DNA from: Oscillospiraceae bacterium
GTDB taxonomy: Bacteria; Bacillota; Clostridia; Oscillospirales; Ruminococcaceae
Length of the DNA stretch: 64,000 nt
Assembly: GCA_016281125.1 (NCBI GenBank)
Contig: JAEEIA010000060.1
Span: 19,307-83,306 of the forward strand
Direction of reading: 5' to 3'
The position numbers and the translations under genes were made by a program. The notes below the pieces were generated by a model that saw only the letters and a list, made by a program, of their open reading frames with translations, searched no databases and was not told the origin of the DNA. Shown one piece after another: positions 60,816-64,000 of the stretch; positions within the stretch are counted from its first letter, which is position 1; each line of letters opens with the position of its first letter.

Positions 60816-61697
60816 TCATTCCGCCGTGATCGTGCCATAGCAGTGCGGTCGGCGGTCGCGGAACAATCCCCAGTCAAGCCTGCCCTGCGCAATCGCATCC
60901 AGATCATAGGTCTGCATCAGCACAGCCTCAGTTTCCCGGTCAGCCTGCACCGCAATCGAACCGGTTTCCGTCGTCAGGAACGAGGAACCGTAGAACCGCA
61001 GTGCGGATGCCTGCATCCCGTTTTCCGGACAGGGCGTGACCTTCTCCAGTCCGATCCGGTTCGCCGCGATGACCGGCGTCATATTACACGCGGCATGTCC
61101 CTGCATACAGGTCTGCCAGTGCGGCTCGCTGTCCGTTTCCAGAATCGGCTCTGCACCGATTGCCGTCGGATAAAACAGCAGCTCCGCGCCGTTCAGCACC
61201 AGAGAACGCGCCGTTTCCGGGAACCACTGATCCCAGCAGATGCCGACGCCGATTGTCGCATACCGCGTTTTCCATATCAGGAACCCGGTGTTGCCCGGTG
61301 AAAAATAAAACTTCTCCTGATAATAATGATCATCCGGAATATGCGTCTTGCGGTACACGCCGAGCAGCGTGCCGTCCGCATCAATCACCGCAGCGGAGTT
61401 GAACAGCCGGTTTCCGTCGCGCTCGTAGAAGCTGACCGGCAGCACGACGCCAAGCTCTTTCGCAAGCTCCATGCAGCGGCAGACAGCAGGATTCTCTTCT
61501 GTTTTCTGTGCAAATGCGTAGTATTCATACCGGCGTTCCTGGCAGAAATACTGCCGCTCGAACAGCTCCGGCAGCAAAATGATCTGTGCGCCGTCCGCAG
61601 CGGCCTGACGGATCAGACGCTCCGCCGTTGCAAGGCTCTCCGCCGGATCGGTGCTGCACTGCATCTGCACGGCAGCGACTGTGACAAGTCTGCTCAT
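60816..61697 (-). CDS. aguB: N-carbamoylputrescine amidase
   Basis: 293 residues, nitrilase superfamily. Catalytic Glu in LLPELFERQYFCQ, Lys in YRKTHIPDDHYYQEKFYF and Cys in GICWDQWFPE, and the HIPD/KFYF phrases are characteristic of AguB, which hydrolyses N-carbamoylputrescine to putrescine, CO2 and ammonia. The agmatine deiminase gene aguA is not in the window. Four-base overlap (ATGA) with a small gene that links it to the V-ATPase operon. GGGGAG lies seven bases before the ATG. Confidence 0.92.
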   Translation of the reverse strand: MSRLVTVAAVQMQCSTDPAESLATAERLIRQAAADGAQIILLPELFERQYFCQERRYEYYAFAQKTEENPAVCRCMELAKELGVVLPVSFYERDGNRLFNSAAVIDADGTLLGVYRKTHIPDDHYYQEKFYFSPGNTGFLIWKTRYATIGVGICWDQWFPETARSLVLNGAELLFYPTAIGAEPILETDSEPHWQTCMQGHAACNMTPVIAANRIGLEKVTPCPENGMQASALRFYGSSFLTTETGSIAVQADRETEAVLMQTYDLDAIAQGRLDWGLFRDRRPHCYGTITAE

Positions 61698-61888
61698 ACC
61701 AATTCTCCCCTTTTCTGGTAAAACGTGATCGAATATCCAAGCTCGCCTTCGATTTCATAACCGGTTTCAAAGACGAATTCCCGTTCCGGTGCGTATGCAA
61801 ATAAAGAGAGCGCGCCGCCGGTGAACTGCTGACAGAAGGCTGCGCGCTGTGCGGACGGGATCAGCCCGTCAAATGTTTTCAAACTCAT
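61694..61888 (-). CDS. Small hypothetical protein between V-ATPase D and aguB
   Basis: 64 residues, no recognised family; mixed polar and aromatic (GGALSLFAYAPEREFVFETGYEIEGELGYSITFYQ), suggesting a small beta-rich fold. Its start overlaps the subunit D stop by four bases and its stop overlaps the aguB start by four bases, and its 3' end supplies the aguB ribosome binding site. Both overlaps favour a real translated gene, although its own SD is weak. Confidence 0.55.
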   Translation of the reverse strand: MSLKTFDGLIPSAQRAAFCQQFTGGALSLFAYAPEREFVFETGYEIEGELGYSITFYQKRGELV

Positions 61889-62499
61889 GTTTTCTTGGTT
61901 GCCTTGATAATCTTCATGCGGGTGAACTCCTCGCGCTCCTTGTCCTCCAGCGCGTCGGAGATCATGCGGATGATGGCGGAATAGCGCGGAATCAGCACGT
62001 TTTTCAGTGCATTTGCACGGCGCTGCGTCGCGGAAATCGCAGTGGCCAGACGGAACACGCCGTTATCGACCTCCGCCAGCATCAGCGTCATATTCCGCAC
62101 CTTGACAAACGCCGCATAGGCCTCGTCCAGCTGTACGTTCGTATCAAGAAAGCCGTAGGGAATCTTCTGCCCGATGGCCTCCTCATGCGTGATGATCGGG
62201 ATTTCCACGCCCATGACGCTCCGTGTTTCCAGCTGAATGCTGTTGTCAAGCGGGACGGCATTGACGAAGCGCCCGATGACGCCGAGCGTAATATTGGCCT
62301 CCTGGAGCTCCGCATAGGCGGTTTCATAGGTCTTTTCAATGGAGCCGCGCAGCTCCTTGGCGCGGTCAACAAGCTGCATCAGCTCACGGATCAGCACATT
62401 CCGCTTGCGGTCCATCAGATCGTAGCCGAGCTTTGCCAGCGCCAGCGACCGCTTTGCCGCCATCAGATTTCCTTTTGTCGGGAATACCTGATCAGCCAT
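61885..62499 (-). CDS. atpD: V-type ATP synthase subunit D
   Basis: 204 residues. Central-stalk subunit with the family N-terminus [37 protein letters not shown], long coiled-coil helices at both ends and the middle [17 protein letters not shown]. It links the A3B3 head to the membrane rotor. ATG 62499 overlaps the subunit B gene by eight bases; an upstream GTG at 62508 is less likely. The symbol follows V-ATPase usage. Confidence 0.95.
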   Translation of the reverse strand: MADQVFPTKGNLMAAKRSLALAKLGYDLMDRKRNVLIRELMQLVDRAKELRGSIEKTYETAYAELQEANITLGVIGRFVNAVPLDNSIQLETRSVMGVEIPIITHEEAIGQKIPYGFLDTNVQLDEAYAAFVKVRNMTLMLAEVDNGVFRLATAISATQRRANALKNVLIPRYSAIIRMISDALEDKEREEFTRMKIIKATKKT

Positions 62500-63910
62500 T
62501 GCGCTCACTTACCTTTCTGACGAGCGTCTTTGCCGCCTCCGGATCGTAATGCTCGCTCAGCACGGCGTCATCCACGCGGTCGAGCGCCGATTTCGGCAGC
62601 AGCGAGAGCAGCGTCCAGCCAAGCTCCAGCGTTTCCTCCATCGAGCGGTTTTCGGTAAAGCCCTGCGAGAGGAAGCATTTTTCAAAGTATTTGCCGAATT
62701 CCAGATAATTCTTATCGAGTGCGGAGAGCTCCTCCTCACCGATGACGGATGCCAGCGAACGCGCATCCTGCACCTGTGCATAGGACGCGAACAGCTGGTT
62801 GGCAACGGCGGCATGGTCGGCTCTGGTATAGCCCTCACCGATGCCGTCCTTCATCAGACGGGACAGCGACGGCAGCACGGAGATCGGCGGATACACGCCG
62901 CCCTGTTCAAGGCCTCTGTCCAGCACGATCTGACCCTCTGTGATATAGCCGGTCAGGTCGGGGACAGGGTGCGTGATGTCGTCGTTCGGCATGGTCAGGA
63001 TCGGGAGCTGCGTCACACTGCCCTCAATGCCCTCAATGATGCCCGCACGCTCATAGAGCGATGCAAGGTCGGAGTAGAGGTAGCCCGGGAAGCCCTTTCT
63101 GCCGGGGATTTCGCCCTTGGAGGACGAGAACTCGCGCAGTGCTTCCGCATAAGCCGTCATGTCGGTCATGACGACGAGGATATGCATATGTTTTTCGTAT
63201 GCAAGATACTCCGCGGCGGTCAGTGCGCAGCGCGGGGTGATGATGCGCTCCACAATCGGATCGTTTGCGAGGTTCAGGAACATGACGACGTTTTGCAGAA
63301 CGCCGCTTTCCGCGAAGCTGCGGCGGAAATAATCCGCAACGTCATTCTGAATGCCCATGGCCGCAAACACGACTGCGAACTCCGCGCCGGAATCCTTTGC
63401 AATCTGTGCCTGCTGCACGATCTGCACGGCGAGCTTGTTGTGCGAAAGACCGGTGCCGGAAAAGATCGGCAGCTTCTGGCCGCGGATCAGCGTCATCAGA
63501 CAGTCAATCGAGGAAATACCGGTCTGAATATAGTTTCTCGGATACTGCCGGGAAACCGGGTTCAGCGGCGCGCCGTTGATATCTCCGAATTTTTCCGGCA
63601 TGACCTCGCCGAGGCCGTCGGCGGGTCTGCCTGCGCCGGTGAACACTCTGCCGAGCAGGTCGCCGGACAGCGGCATTTCCATCGGGCGGCCGGTGAACTG
63701 CGTCCGCGTATTCGTCAGGGAAAGCCCGTGCGTGCCCTCAAACACCTGGAGGATCGCCTTGTCGCCCTCCAGCATGGCAACTCTGCCGGTGCGTTCGGTG
63801 CCGTCATCGAGCACAATGCGCGCCATTTCGTCAAACTGTGCGCCCTCCACATGATCGAGCACGACCAGAGAGCCGCTGATGCTGTGAAGCCCGAAATATT
63901 GCAGACTCAT
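62492..63910 (-). CDS. atpB: V-type ATP synthase subunit B
   Basis: 472 residues, full length. Non-catalytic regulatory head subunit: [49 protein letters not shown] (degenerate P-loop region), [31 protein letters not shown] and [26 protein letters not shown] inside the end of subunit A precedes the ATG. Order A-B-D is the usual V/A-ATPase order; the symbol follows V-ATPase usage. Confidence 0.97.
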   Translation of the reverse strand: MSLQYFGLHSISGSLVVLDHVEGAQFDEMARIVLDDGTERTGRVAMLEGDKAILQVFEGTHGLSLTNTRTQFTGRPMEMPLSGDLLGRVFTGAGRPADGLGEVMPEKFGDINGAPLNPVSRQYPRNYIQTGISSIDCLMTLIRGQKLPIFSGTGLSHNKLAVQIVQQAQIAKDSGAEFAVVFAAMGIQNDVADYFRRSFAESGVLQNVVMFLNLANDPIVERIITPRCALTAAEYLAYEKHMHILVVMTDMTAYAEALREFSSSKGEIPGRKGFPGYLYSDLASLYERAGIIEGIEGSVTQLPILTMPNDDITHPVPDLTGYITEGQIVLDRGLEQGGVYPPISVLPSLSRLMKDGIGEGYTRADHAAVANQLFASYAQVQDARSLASVIGEEELSALDKNYLEFGKYFEKCFLSQGFTENRSMEETLELGWTLLSLLPKSALDRVDDAVLSEHYDPEAAKTLVRKVSERNG

Positions 63911-63913
63911 GGG

Positions 63914-64000
63914 TTACAGCACCTCCTTTTTCTGTGCGCGCAGCGCATCGAGCATCCCGTCGATCCGGCGGGTCAGCGTATCAAAACGCTGAAGCTCGCG
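63914..64000 (-). CDS. atpA: V-type ATP synthase subunit A, C-terminal end only
   Basis: The last 28 codons reach the window edge; they read RELQRFDTLTRRIDGMLDAL and end AQKKEVL. Amphipathic helical C-terminus and position three bases before subunit B fit the catalytic A subunit, but most of the protein lies outside the window. Confidence 0.7.
   Translation of the reverse strand, partial: RELQRFDTLTRRIDGMLDALRAQKKEVL

Overview
The window looks like chromosomal DNA from a GC-rich, fibre-degrading Firmicute close to Ruminococcus (Oscillospiraceae). The reasons are type I dockerin repeats on several secreted proteins, a GH11 xylanase with a dockerin, a GH25 lysozyme with a cohesin-like domain, a V-type ATPase, consensus sigma-A promoters with 17-base spacers, and strong AGGAGG ribosome binding sites. 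A cellulosome-forming relative of R. champanellensis or R. flavefaciens is my best guess, but no rRNA or marker comparison was possible.

Layout. 1-3.2 kb: CPBP protease (cut by the edge), RluA-type pseudouridine synthase, dockerin-bearing papain-like amidase, CarD regulator. 3.3-9.0 kb: tandem MgtC pair, then a minus-strand group of four poorly known genes (two paralogous small proteins, a 2-hydroxyacyl-CoA dehydratase/activase-related protein, a membrane protein) and a further membrane protein. 9.1-10.9 kb: ECF sigma factor and its membrane anti-sigma factor. 11-14.4 kb: carboxyltransferase, biotin carrier and pyruvate-carboxylase-like subunit, the same parts as a soluble transcarboxylase. 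14.4-21 kb: metA, small membrane proteins, an rsmE-phosphatase-mnmM operon, purA. 21-31.6 kb: one apparent 10-kb minus-strand operon led by alaS and carrying a HIT protein, comEC, holA and a TOPRIM protein. 31.9-37.2 kb: two tandem paralogous dockerin proteins built from an unrecognised repeated module. 37.6-43.7 kb: parA-parB-guaB, and the CoA genes panT-coaX divergent from coaBC. 43.9-52.5 kb: a giant leucine-rich-repeat dockerin protein, tcdA, an M50 protease with scpA, an ABC-F ATPase, a jelly-roll-like protein. 52.9-59.5 kb: GH11 xylanase, GH25 lysozyme, tRNA-Thr, a degenerate subtilase. 59.7-64 kb: HTH regulator with membrane partner, then aguB and V-ATPase subunits D, B and A (A cut by the edge).

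The most interesting observation is regulatory. The ECF sigma operon and both tandem dockerin genes carry a shared promoter type (GCTGTAAC, 17-18 bases, GTCTAA or GTCTTA) that differs from the sigma-A promoters seen in front of most other operons here. This suggests an ECF-controlled surface or cellulosome regulon. The window also holds two families of short non-autonomous repeats. One of them sits between duplicated copies of the local transcription terminator at two separate loci. Several enzyme-family proteins have lost a key residue (MBOAT, subtilase, ComEC C-terminal domain, carboxyltransferase oxyanion loop). No rRNA, CRISPR array, intact transposase or prophage was seen.
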